From positions 35,766-99,765 of the forward strand of contig NZ_FOYZ01000013.1 in the NCBI RefSeq assembly GCF_900112775.1: a stretch of 64,000 nt of DNA. Reading direction: 5' to 3'. Both the position numbers and the translations under genes were made by a program. The notes under the pieces were generated by a model. That model searched no databases, was not told where the DNA came from, and worked only from the letters and a program-made list of their open reading frames with translations. The stretch's first letter is position 1; each line of letters begins with the position of its first letter. This stretch comes from Anaeromicropila populeti (lineage in GTDB: Bacteria; Bacillota; Clostridia; Lachnospirales; Lachnospiraceae). Shown here piece by piece: positions 45,046-53,494 of the stretch.

Positions 45046-47859
45046 TTATGAAACAATCTGTCCGTTGTATAAAACAACTAACTCGCCTGGAGTAAAACCG
45101 CTGATGCCTGACCAATCTGTATTTGCAAAGCGTGTCTGTAATTGTACAGAACCTGTATTTGGTGACAACAGGTATTGCTGATTACATGTAATTTCAACGT
45201 AATATTTTCCGTTTGATTTTAAAATTGTTCCAGTTACTTTTCCATTTAAACTAGTATACCATGGTGAAACAGTAAGCTGGGCTGCTGCATTGTCACACCA
45301 AAATGTCATGTCTTTTAAATCCGACTTTGTAAAATAATATCGAATCGTTAATTTAGAAAGATCAATTGCAGAAGTACCGTTTGCTGTAATTTGATAAGAC
45401 TGGTTAATTGAATTTGTTCCATTTGTAACAACAGAAACCTTAACCCCTGTGGCAGATGAGGTTGGAGTAGGAGTTACAACTGGAGTAGGAGTTACAACTG
45501 GAGTAGGAGTCACAACTGGAGTAGGAGTTACAACTGGAGTAGGAGTTACAACTGGAGTAGGAGTCACAACTGGAGTAGGAGTCACAACTGGAGTAGGAGT
45601 CACAACTGGAGTAGGAGTCACAACTGGAGTAGGAGTTACAACTGGAGTAGGAGTTACAACTGGAGTAGAAGCAGCTACCCTGTCCATTTGTGAAAGGGCA
45701 TAAACCAGTGGAGAATTCCAGTAAATATCAACTTCGTTTGTTGAATAAGACTCTGCATGATCCAAATAGCATTTTGCTGGTGCAGCCTCGGACAAGTATG
45801 CTTTTGCATAGCTGTCTTCGAGCATTTTGTTTGGACCACCTACTAACATACCAGGAATCGCTTGTTTTGCAACCATGGAAGGTCTGTGATGTGGTTTTTG
45901 TGGGGAAACCGTTCCGTACCCAGTTATGTAAGAAATTGCCATTGGATTTTTACCAAAGCAATAATTAATATGTTCAATAGCAGCTTTTTTGAACTGCTCA
46001 TTAGATGAAATTCGATAAGCATCCATTAATAAATTAGCATTATTTAATGTTGTCATGTTACTTCCCCAATAATAGTTGGTACCATTGGATACTCCATATG
46101 GATCATTTTGGGATAAACTCAGAAATGTCTGGGCCTGAGTTAAAATGGATGATTTAATTTTGCTTAAAGTATTGGAATCAGTGGAAGAAGCTTTTAAATA
46201 AAGTGCATTTCCGTAAGAACCAACATTGCCCCAGTCATATCCCATTTCAACACTCTGATTTACATAGCTTTTAAATTGATCATGGTACTGGCTTTCACCA
46301 GTTGCTTTATAAAGTGCAGCGGAAGCCCAATATCTTTCGTCACGATCACTAGTATCACCATATTCGCCAGTTACAATTCCAGATGGATTTGTAAATACAC
46401 TGCTTGGAGCAGCAGATAAGTAAGTCCATGCTTTCTTTGCAGCAGATAAACAGGTATTAGCGAAAGAAGAGTCAATGGATTTAAATGTATCATATCCCAT
46501 TGCCATAATAGCAGCAAAATCACCAGTTGCCTGTGTAGAAATAGGAGATACAATCAATTCAGCAGTTTCCTGATCTGCTGTAACATAACCAGGGAAGTTT
46601 GCACAGGTTACTTTATGATATACGCCCCCATTGTTTCCGTTCTGCATTTTTAACATCCACGTTAACTGACCTTTTACTTCGTCCAGCAAATCAGCTTGTC
46701 CATTTCCACTTTCCGGAATGTTAGTATTGTCTCCGAAAATGGCAGAATTTGCATCATAGGCAAGTAGTAAATCAGCGACAGCTTTGGAAGTTGCTACGAT
46801 ATAGCGGCCATAATCCCCAGCATCATGCCATCCACCAGATACATCAATATAATCATTAGTGCCATAGATTTTAGCTTTTGCAGTATGACATATTCCATGT
46901 GACCAAACAGAACCTAAAGAACTAGGAATTTCTTCGCCGCATCTTTGTAGATAGAAGAATCTCATTGCATCAGTGAACACATCTGAATAGATATCATTTG
47001 CGATTTCAAACGAATAAGAGTTTTCTAAACCATCCATGATAATCTGGTAGGTACCTTCGGCTGTGACACTGGAAAAATCTCCAGTATAATCTGTTTCACC
47101 TGCGGCACTATTATACTTTCCGCTGGAAACAGTTCCTTGGTAGACTACTTGATTTGTAGCAACATTTACAACCTTAAATGTGGTTCCAACATTACTTCCA
47201 CGGAATACGGCAATTTTCTGGTCAGTTGTCTTGTAACCAAGTTGGTTAACAATAATATTGCAGCTTTCTTCTGTTTTTTCATTGTATACAATATTGCTTC
47301 CGTCTAAAAGAAGTAATTCAACATTATCGATGGTTACAGTGTGGGTTGGTAAAGATGCTTCAGCATTTCCAAGGTTAAAGCATAATCTTGGAGCTAAATC
47401 ATTAGCTTCTTTCATTGTAAATTGAACAGATATAGTCTGGGTAGCAGGACTTGTAGAAATTCTATCCTCTGTATAAGCACGATAGTCATCAGCATTCAGC
47501 TGAATTCTGTAGTCAATTTCTCTGTTGATAGAGGATGAAACGTCAAACTTCAACAAATATACCCCGTTCTTGTACATTTGAAAGTCTTCATGATATGCCT
47601 GGATACTCCAATTCTCCGTACCGCTGTCTGTGATTTCTGCGGTAAGCATACCATTGGTTGATGAAATATCAGCTTCGCCTCCTTCAGCTGTAAAACTTCC
47701 CCAGTCTGTCATGCCAGAACTAAAGTTTCCATTGCTGATTAAATTTGTTTGTGTTGGTTGTGCAGCTGCCGCCTCAACAGTAGGTGGGGAAAATGACTTT
47801 GCAGTCAGACCAACTGTAAGGACAACAGCTAAACATAAAGCAAGATTCTTTTTTCTCAT
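45046..47859 (-). CDS. Secreted GH9 cellulase (CBM4-Ig-GH9-linker-CBM3)
   Basis: A 937-aa endoglucanase-type enzyme. A signal peptide (MRKKNLALCLAVVLTVGLTA..., about 1-32) precedes a CBM4/9-like domain (NLISNGNFSSGMTDWG, about 40-190), an Ig-like N-terminal cellulase domain (IIVNQLGYKTTDQKIAVFRG, about 205-290) and the GH9 catalytic module (about 295-745). The module has the base-pair Asps in GGWHDAGDYGRY, PHHRPS and the acid Glu in NEVDIYWNSPLVYAL. A linker of eleven PVVTPT units leads to a CBM3-type domain (about 815-937, DLSKLTIRYYFT, TRFANTDWSG). All key GH9 residues are present, so it should cleave beta-1,4-glucan outside the cell. There is no dockerin, so it is a free enzyme rather than cellulosomal. 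AAGGAGG precedes the ATG. It is monocistronic. Confidence 0.96.
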   Translation of the reverse strand: MRKKNLALCLAVVLTVGLTAKSFSPPTVEAAAAQPTQTNLISNGNFSSGMTDWGSFTAEGGEADISSTNGMLTAEITDSGTENWSIQAYHEDFQMYKNGVYLLKFDVSSSINREIDYRIQLNADDYRAYTEDRISTSPATQTISVQFTMKEANDLAPRLCFNLGNAEASLPTHTVTIDNVELLLLDGSNIVYNEKTEESCNIIVNQLGYKTTDQKIAVFRGSNVGTTFKVVNVATNQVVYQGTVSSGKYNSAAGETDYTGDFSSVTAEGTYQIIMDGLENSYSFEIANDIYSDVFTDAMRFFYLQRCGEEIPSSLGSVWSHGICHTAKAKIYGTNDYIDVSGGWHDAGDYGRYIVATSKAVADLLLAYDANSAIFGDNTNIPESGNGQADLLDEVKGQLTWMLKMQNGNNGGVYHKVTCANFPGYVTADQETAELIVSPISTQATGDFAAIMAMGYDTFKSIDSSFANTCLSAAKKAWTYLSAAPSSVFTNPSGIVTGEYGDTSDRDERYWASAALYKATGESQYHDQFKSYVNQSVEMGYDWGNVGSYGNALYLKASSTDSNTLSKIKSSILTQAQTFLSLSQNDPYGVSNGTNYYWGSNMTTLNNANLLMDAYRISSNEQFKKAAIEHINYCFGKNPMAISYITGYGTVSPQKPHHRPSMVAKQAIPGMLVGGPNKMLEDSYAKAYLSEAAPAKCYLDHAESYSTNEVDIYWNSPLVYALSQMDRVAASTPVVTPTPVVTPTPVVTPTPVVTPTPVVTPTPVVTPTPVVTPTPVVTPTPVVTPTPVVTPTPVVTPTPTSSATGVKVSVVTNGTNSINQSYQITANGTSAIDLSKLTIRYYFTKSDLKDMTFWCDNAAAQLTVSPWYTSLNGKVTGTILKSNGKYYVEITCNQQYLLSPNTGSVQLQTRFANTDWSGISGFTPGELVVLYNGQIVS
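45473..45670. repeat. Eleven tandem 18-bp repeats coding the Pro-Thr linker
   Basis: The unit gttacaactggagtagga (with t/c variation and one final a) occurs eleven times without gaps and encodes PVVTPT in the cellulase on the minus strand. Copies are nearly identical at DNA level, so the copy number probably changes by slippage or recombination. Confidence 0.97.
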
Positions 47860-48103
47860 TATGTAGCCTCCTTAAATAAATTTTCTTCGCAATTTAAGTA
47901 TATTCTTTAGAAAGGAAGATAACAATTGTCAATAAAGCTCTTTTTGTGTAGAGTATATTATTCAAAACTATTCCGTAAATCAGATGTTGGTTATATTCGA
48001 CAGAAAGTCCCCCTTTCAAGTTATTTGTACTTGGCAGTTAGTTCTTGTATTTGTATTTCATTTGTTATAAAATGAATATAACATAGTATGAGGGGGCTTT
48101 ATA

Positions 48104-50020
48104 TTGCTAAACAAAGGGCTGGTTTTTACGAATGATAACTGTACTGGCTGTAATCGCTGTATTATTGTGTGTCCTATACTAGGAGCCAATTATGCAAGAG
48201 AGGAAAATAGCCTAAGCAGAATTTATGTGGACGGAGAAAAATGCATACACTGTGGAAGTTGTTTACGATCTTGCAATCATAAGGCTAGAGAATATAAGGA
48301 CGATACCGAGGAGTTTTTTTCTGATTTAGAACGAGGGGAACAAATTTCACTAATTGTTGCTCCCGCATTTACTGCTAATTATTCGAAACAATATGGAGCA
48401 GTACTGGGATACTTAAAACAAAAGGGTGTAAAACATTTTTATAGTGTGAGTACTGGGGCTGATATCACAACATGGGCTTACCTGCAATATATATTGAAAC
48501 ATCAACTGTCTGGAGGAATATCTCAGCCTTGTCCAGCCATAGTTGATTTTATTGAAAAATACGAGCCATCGCTGCTTTCTAAGTTAATACCAGTACATAG
48601 TCCTATGATGTGCACAGCAGTTTACCTGAAAAAATATTTGAAAAATACAGATAAGCTGGCATTTCTCAGCCCTTGTATTGCAAAAAAAGTAGAGATAGAT
48701 GATGCAAATACAAAAGGATATGTGAAATACAATGTTACTTTTTCAAAACTGATGGGAAAAATAGGTGATGTCAGTATGGATAAGCAGGCAGCAGAGGAAT
48801 TGGAATATGGATTAGGTTCACTGTATCCTATGCCAGGAGGCCTTAAGGAAAATGTTGAATTTTTTCTTGGTAAAGATCAGTTTATCAGGCAGATAGAAGG
48901 AGAAGAGCAGGTTTATGACTATTTAAAAAAGTATGCAAAACGAATTAAAGGGAAAAAAGAAGCTCCTTTTCTTATTGATGCATTAAATTGTTCAAAGGGT
49001 TGTTTGTATGGAACTGGCACTGAGGCAGATAAGAATGATGAAGAAGAAATTTTAATGGAACTGCAAAAGGAAAGAGGAAAGTCCCAGAGAAAGGATAAGA
49101 AGAATCCATTTGACCCATCTGTTCCAGAGAGTACACGGTTAATCCGCTTAAATGAACATTTTAAAGCTTTGGATATCAATGATTTTATAAGAGAATATAA
49201 CCACAATGCTAAAGTGGCAGAACGGGAAATGACAGAATCTGATTATCAAAAGATATTGAAAGAAATGAAGAAGGATACTTTAGAAAAACAAAAGTTTAAT
49301 TGCAGTGCCTGCGGATATTCGACCTGTAAACAGATGGCAAAAGCAATTTATAATGGATATAATAAAAAGGAAAATTGTGTACATTATATTAAAGATGAAC
49401 TAGAGCTTGAAAAAGCATGTATTCATAAAATGACTAATGAACTGAAGGCAGCAAAGGTTGCAAAAGAGGCAGAATATAAAAATATTTTTATGATTTTTGA
49501 TAAACTACATACCTCCATTGAGGAACTGGGAGAGCAAAATGAGCATACAGCAGTGGATACCCTTGATATGTCAGAGGCATTAGAGCAGTTAAGAAGGTAT
49601 GCGGAATTATTAAAAGATTCTCTGGAGGAAATTGAGAAATTCATTTTGGATTATGAGAATACTAACCGCATTGTGGTAAATATTTCATCAAAAACCAATA
49701 TGTTAGCATTGAATGCTTCAATTGAAGCAGCCAGGGCAGGAGACGCAGGGAGAGGTTTTAGTGTAATTGCCAATCAGGTCAGGCTGCTTGCAGAGAAGAC
49801 AAAGGAGGCAGTAGATGAAAGCAGGAAAAATAGTGATGCACTATTACCAGCAATACACGAGCTTAAGGAAAAAAGTAAGATTTTTGTGGATACTATTTTT
49901 GAGGTTAATGAGAAAACGAAAACAATCGCAGCTACAGCTCAAGAGGTAGCTGTCCAGTCAGAAGTAATTGGCTCAGTGTCAGGTGAGATTGCAGAGAAAA
50001 TGGAAAAAATATTGGAGTAA
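48104..50020 (+). CDS. [FeFe]-hydrogenase-like / methyl-accepting chemotaxis fusion (soluble sensor)
   Basis: A 638-aa protein starting at TTG, supported by GAGGGGG seven bases upstream. Residues 1-70 hold two 4Fe-4S ferredoxin motifs (CTGCNRCIIVCP, CIHCGSCLRSC). Residues 80-370 resemble the H-cluster domain of [FeFe]-hydrogenases (LIVAPAFTANY, SQPCP, LSPCIAKKVE, LNCSKGCLYG). The usual TSCCP loop is SQPCP, so one cluster-ligand Cys is kept but the neighbouring proton-transfer Cys is lost. A further Cys motif (CSACGYSTC, about 405) is followed by a coiled coil and a methyl-accepting signalling hairpin (TNMLALNASIEAARAGDAGRGF). There is no membrane segment. Loss of the proton-relay Cys and the signalling tail suggest a redox or H2 sensor rather than a catalytic hydrogenase. 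The DUF815 gene follows after 23 nt. Confidence 0.88.
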   Translation: MLNKGLVFTNDNCTGCNRCIIVCPILGANYAREENSLSRIYVDGEKCIHCGSCLRSCNHKAREYKDDTEEFFSDLERGEQISLIVAPAFTANYSKQYGAVLGYLKQKGVKHFYSVSTGADITTWAYLQYILKHQLSGGISQPCPAIVDFIEKYEPSLLSKLIPVHSPMMCTAVYLKKYLKNTDKLAFLSPCIAKKVEIDDANTKGYVKYNVTFSKLMGKIGDVSMDKQAAEELEYGLGSLYPMPGGLKENVEFFLGKDQFIRQIEGEEQVYDYLKKYAKRIKGKKEAPFLIDALNCSKGCLYGTGTEADKNDEEEILMELQKERGKSQRKDKKNPFDPSVPESTRLIRLNEHFKALDINDFIREYNHNAKVAEREMTESDYQKILKEMKKDTLEKQKFNCSACGYSTCKQMAKAIYNGYNKKENCVHYIKDELELEKACIHKMTNELKAAKVAKEAEYKNIFMIFDKLHTSIEELGEQNEHTAVDTLDMSEALEQLRRYAELLKDSLEEIEKFILDYENTNRIVVNISSKTNMLALNASIEAARAGDAGRGFSVIANQVRLLAEKTKEAVDESRKNSDALLPAIHELKEKSKIFVDTIFEVNEKTKTIAATAQEVAVQSEVIGSVSGEIAEKMEKILE

Positions 50021-50043
50021 TTACAAATAGAGGATGAGAAAAA

Positions 50044-51369
50044 ATGCATAAAGAAATTTCAAAACTAGTTATTTATCGAAATATGGAAAATGGCAGTATA
50101 TTATATGAAATGGCAGAAGTTTACAGAAAAGTAGAAGCTGGTGGATTTCAAAAGGAGGAAGTCATTTCAAATATCTATCAGCAGATAAATGAGTTGCTTA
50201 CGATTGCCACAAAATATGGATTTGATAAGAATCTCTGGAGAAATTATCTGTCATTTTTATTGGCAACCCATGAGAATCCCTTTAGTATTGTTTCAGAAAA
50301 AGCGGGTGCAAGGGAGGGTTCTGTAAAGAAGTTTGCTCTACAGGATTTTCAAATATTTCATACCTTATTTCATTATGATTTTAGTGGATTAGAAAAAAAG
50401 CTGAATTTGAATTGTTTTGAAATAATTAATGAGTATCATGCAATTGAAAAGAAGGAAAGATGCTATAATAAAAATGTAAGTGACAGAGTTCAGGAATTAA
50501 CCCATGGATTAGAAAATGCAGGTGGAGCAGAAGACTTTTACCAGGTAGTAACGGATTTTTATAAAAAATACGGAGTGGGTAAATTTGGTTTGAATAAAGC
50601 ATTCCGTATCGAACAGACAGAAGGAAAAGTTCTGCTTTCACCTATTACGAATACCGATCAAGTCGTACTTAAGGATTTAATTGGATATGAGATTCAGAAA
50701 AAGAAATTAATTGAAAATACGGAAGCATTTGTTGCAGGTGAAAAGGCAAATAATGTGTTGCTGTTTGGTGATAGCGGAACAGGAAAGTCAACTTGCATTA
50801 AGGCTGTTTTAAATGAATACTATGGCAAGGGACTTCGGATGATTGAAGTGTACAAGCACCAGTTTCAGGAACTGACGGCTGTTATCCAGCAAATAAAGGA
50901 TAGAAACTATAGATTTGTCATCTATATGGATGATTTGTCTTTTGAAGAATTTGAAATAGAATATAAATACTTGAAGGCAGTAATCGAAGGCGGTCTTGAG
51001 ACAAAACCAGATAATGTTCTAATTTATGCAACATCCAATAGAAGACATTTAATACGGGAAACATGGGGAGATAGAAATGATGGAACAAATGGAGAGCTAC
51101 ATCGATCAGAAACTATGCAGGAAAAATTGTCGTTGGTAAACAGATTCGGTGTCAGCATTAATTTTTCAAAACCAACTCAAAAGGAATTCTTTGAAATTGT
51201 CATTGCTTTAGCCAGAAGAAATAATAACATTCACCTTTCAGAGGAAGAACTGTGTAAAGAAGCAAATAAGTGGGAATTGAGTCATGGTGGTATATCAGGT
51301 AGAACGGCACAGCAGTTTATTAATTATCTTGCAGGAAAAAAAGCGGGGGATGTATATGGAAAGGAATAA
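50044..51369 (+). CDS. DUF815-family AAA ATPase
   Basis: A 441-aa protein. The N-terminal half is helical. The C-terminal half is an AAA-type ATPase of the DUF815 family: [15 protein letters not shown], Walker [10 protein letters not shown], Walker B-like [10 protein letters not shown], a sensor Asn in [11 protein letters not shown] followed by the family-typical RETWGDRND and NRFGVSINF. Its cellular role is not established. The reading frame overlaps the start of the next gene by 14 nt, which points to translational coupling with the MoxR ATPase. A good SD (GAGGATGAG) precedes the ATG. Confidence 0.9.
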   Translation: MHKEISKLVIYRNMENGSILYEMAEVYRKVEAGGFQKEEVISNIYQQINELLTIATKYGFDKNLWRNYLSFLLATHENPFSIVSEKAGAREGSVKKFALQDFQIFHTLFHYDFSGLEKKLNLNCFEIINEYHAIEKKERCYNKNVSDRVQELTHGLENAGGAEDFYQVVTDFYKKYGVGKFGLNKAFRIEQTEGKVLLSPITNTDQVVLKDLIGYEIQKKKLIENTEAFVAGEKANNVLLFGDSGTGKSTCIKAVLNEYYGKGLRMIEVYKHQFQELTAVIQQIKDRNYRFVIYMDDLSFEEFEIEYKYLKAVIEGGLETKPDNVLIYATSNRRHLIRETWGDRNDGTNGELHRSETMQEKLSLVNRFGVSINFSKPTQKEFFEIVIALARRNNNIHLSEEELCKEANKWELSHGGISGRTAQQFINYLAGKKAGDVYGKE

Positions 51370-52294
51370 GGAGAAGATTACTAGTATATTAAATGCTTTG
51401 AACCAGGTAATTGTTGGAAAAGAAGAGGTTTTGGAACTTTCCCTTGCAGCATTTTTAGCTGGGGGGCATATTTTGCTGGAAGACATACCGGGTGTAGGAA
51501 AAACCACACTTGCCAAGTCGATTTCTTCAGCAATTGGATGCAGTTTTGGAAGAATACAATTTACACCAGATACACTTCCAGGGGATGTGATGGGGTACTC
51601 TGTTTTTAATCCTCAAAAAGGGTGTTTTGAGTTTAATCATGGTGTGATAATGAATCAGGTCATTTTGGCAGATGAAATTAATCGTACTTCGCCAAAAACC
51701 CAGTCCAGTTTATTGGAGGCAATGGAAGAAGGGCAGGTTACAGTTGATGGAAAAACGTATCAGCTGCCAGAACCTTTTTTGGTTATTGCTACTCAGAATC
51801 CATCAGATTTTTTAGGTACTTACCATCTTCCAGAAGCACAGCTGGATCGGTTTATAATGAAATTATCTTTGGGATATCCAAAGAGGGAGCAGGAGCAATC
51901 CATGATAGATAAATTTTTGCATGAAAAGAGCTGGAAGACAATAGAGAAGTGTGCTTCTGCGGAAGATATGAAAGCTATCAGAAATGCTGTACATGAAGTA
52001 ACCATTCATAAGGATTTAATTCAATATTTATTAGATATTGTAGAGGCAACAAGAAATCATAATTATATTACTCTGGGAATCAGTCCAAGAGGAACGTTAG
52101 CAGCCATTCGTGCAAGTCAGGCAATGGCTTTTGTTCGTGGCAGAAATTTTGTTATACCAGATGATATTGTACATATTTTAGTACCTGTATTTGCCCACCG
52201 GCTTATGCTCTCAACGGAAGCAAAGATTAAAAAGCAGACAGGTGAAAAAGTAATTTTGGCAATCAAAAATCAAATGAAAGTACCAATTATTTAG
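51356..52294 (+). CDS. MoxR-family AAA ATPase
   Basis: A 312-aa MoxR-type ATPase: [21 protein letters not shown] (Walker A), [16 protein letters not shown], Walker [25 protein letters not shown], sensor Asn in VIATQNP, and [22 protein letters not shown]. Such ATPases act as chaperones for assembly or activation of membrane or extracytoplasmic complexes and are usually encoded with a DUF58 (VWA-like) protein and a transglutaminase, as here. The start is placed at 51356 because GGGGG lies six bases before it; the longer frame from 51284 runs inside the DUF815 gene. It is translationally coupled to its upstream neighbour. Confidence 0.94.
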   Translation: MERNKEKITSILNALNQVIVGKEEVLELSLAAFLAGGHILLEDIPGVGKTTLAKSISSAIGCSFGRIQFTPDTLPGDVMGYSVFNPQKGCFEFNHGVIMNQVILADEINRTSPKTQSSLLEAMEEGQVTVDGKTYQLPEPFLVIATQNPSDFLGTYHLPEAQLDRFIMKLSLGYPKREQEQSMIDKFLHEKSWKTIEKCASAEDMKAIRNAVHEVTIHKDLIQYLLDIVEATRNHNYITLGISPRGTLAAIRASQAMAFVRGRNFVIPDDIVHILVPVFAHRLMLSTEAKIKKQTGEKVILAIKNQMKVPII

Positions 52295-52303
52295 GGGAAT
52301 GCT

Positions 52304-53494
52304 ATGTGGCAGACAAGATTATTTGTATTAGTATGTATTATAGGAACAGGAATATTTGCCAGCTTTTATGGTGGTATAATTCCCTATAGCCTTTTCTATC
52401 TGGCATTAATGCTGCCAGTAGTCTCTGTGATTTATACCGCTTACGTATTTTTACGATTTAAGCTGTATCAAGATATAGGGAAGAAAACACTGGTAAAGGA
52501 AGAAACTACAGAGTATACCTTTCAGATTGAGAATGAGGATTTTGTAACCTATGAGAGTGTGAGAGTAAATTTTTTTGATGACTATTCAACCATATTGGAA
52601 GAAAACAGAAAGAAGGAATACTGCTTGCTTCCTGGCCAAAGCTACTCCATGGCAACTTCAATTTGCTGTCATTATAGAGGGGAGTATTTTGTTGGAATAA
52701 AATCGGTAGTAATCACAGACTATTTGTATTTATTTTCTATTACGTATCCTGTTTTTTCAAAATATTCTGTTACGGTACTTCCGAAAATTCTAAAGTTGGA
52801 GAAGATGGCTTTCTTAAAACTGGATGAGGATGCAAAGAAAAATGCAGCGGTATTAGAAAAGGAACAAGAAGAACCAGATGTAGATGTGAGAAAATATTTA
52901 CCTGGCGATGATAAACGACTGATTCACTGGAAAGCAAGTGCAAAAAGTAATCAGCTACTGGTTAGAAAAATTCAAGGGATTCCAAAGCCGGCGATAGGTA
53001 TTTTGCTTGATTTATCTAAAACAGCCGATGGAGAGAATCAGATAATGGCAGAGGATATTTTACTGGAGGCTGCTTTATCTATAATGATTTATTGTGTGGA
53101 GAGAAGTAACCCATGTACAGTGGTTTATGAACAGGGTGGGATTCAAAATAATTCCATTTCCAATATAGCTGAATTTGATTCTTTCTATAAACAAACAAAG
53201 GAACTTCGATTTCACTCGGCATTAAAGATGGATGCCTTACTGGAAACAGTAATTTTGCAAGGTATTAAAGCTAGTCAGCTGGTAATTTTGACCCATTGCA
53301 TTTCCAGAGGGCTGTTTGAAAAAGCAGAAGCTGCTCTTGGACAGGGAATGCAGGTTAGTGTGATTTTTGTATGGGATGGAAAGGAAGACAGCCGGGAGTA
53401 CCTGCAATATATGAGAGAGCAGGGAATTTTTGTTACAGTAGCAAAATATCAGGACGACTTAAAGAAAGTATTGGAGGAAGGATTAGAAAACTAA
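52304..53494 (+). CDS. DUF58 domain protein
   Basis: A 396-aa protein with two N-terminal membrane helices (LFVLVCIIGTGIFASF and a second at about 25-50) and the DUF58 signature DVRKYLPGDDKRLIHWKASAK about half way, followed by a VWA-like fold (AIGILLDLSKT). The family partners with MoxR ATPases. It lies nine nt after the moxR gene, and its stop codon is joined directly to the ATG of the transglutaminase gene, so the three are one translational unit. Its biochemical activity is unknown. Confidence 0.92.
   Translation: MWQTRLFVLVCIIGTGIFASFYGGIIPYSLFYLALMLPVVSVIYTAYVFLRFKLYQDIGKKTLVKEETTEYTFQIENEDFVTYESVRVNFFDDYSTILEENRKKEYCLLPGQSYSMATSICCHYRGEYFVGIKSVVITDYLYLFSITYPVFSKYSVTVLPKILKLEKMAFLKLDEDAKKNAAVLEKEQEEPDVDVRKYLPGDDKRLIHWKASAKSNQLLVRKIQGIPKPAIGILLDLSKTADGENQIMAEDILLEAALSIMIYCVERSNPCTVVYEQGGIQNNSISNIAEFDSFYKQTKELRFHSALKMDALLETVILQGIKASQLVILTHCISRGLFEKAEAALGQGMQVSVIFVWDGKEDSREYLQYMREQGIFVTVAKYQDDLKKVLEEGLEN

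Noticed and set aside
45473..45670. Regular short repeats as a CRISPR array
   Set aside because: Units are 18 bp, directly adjacent without spacers, and code a peptide linker.
45449..45703. Plus-strand frame with repeated GVGVTT units
   Set aside because: It is the antisense shadow of the Pro-Thr linker repeats of the cellulase; no ribosome site or family match.
51284..51355. Longer N-terminus for the MoxR ATPase
   Set aside because: It runs within the DUF815 coding sequence, and the start at 51356 has a clear ribosome site and family-typical N-terminus.
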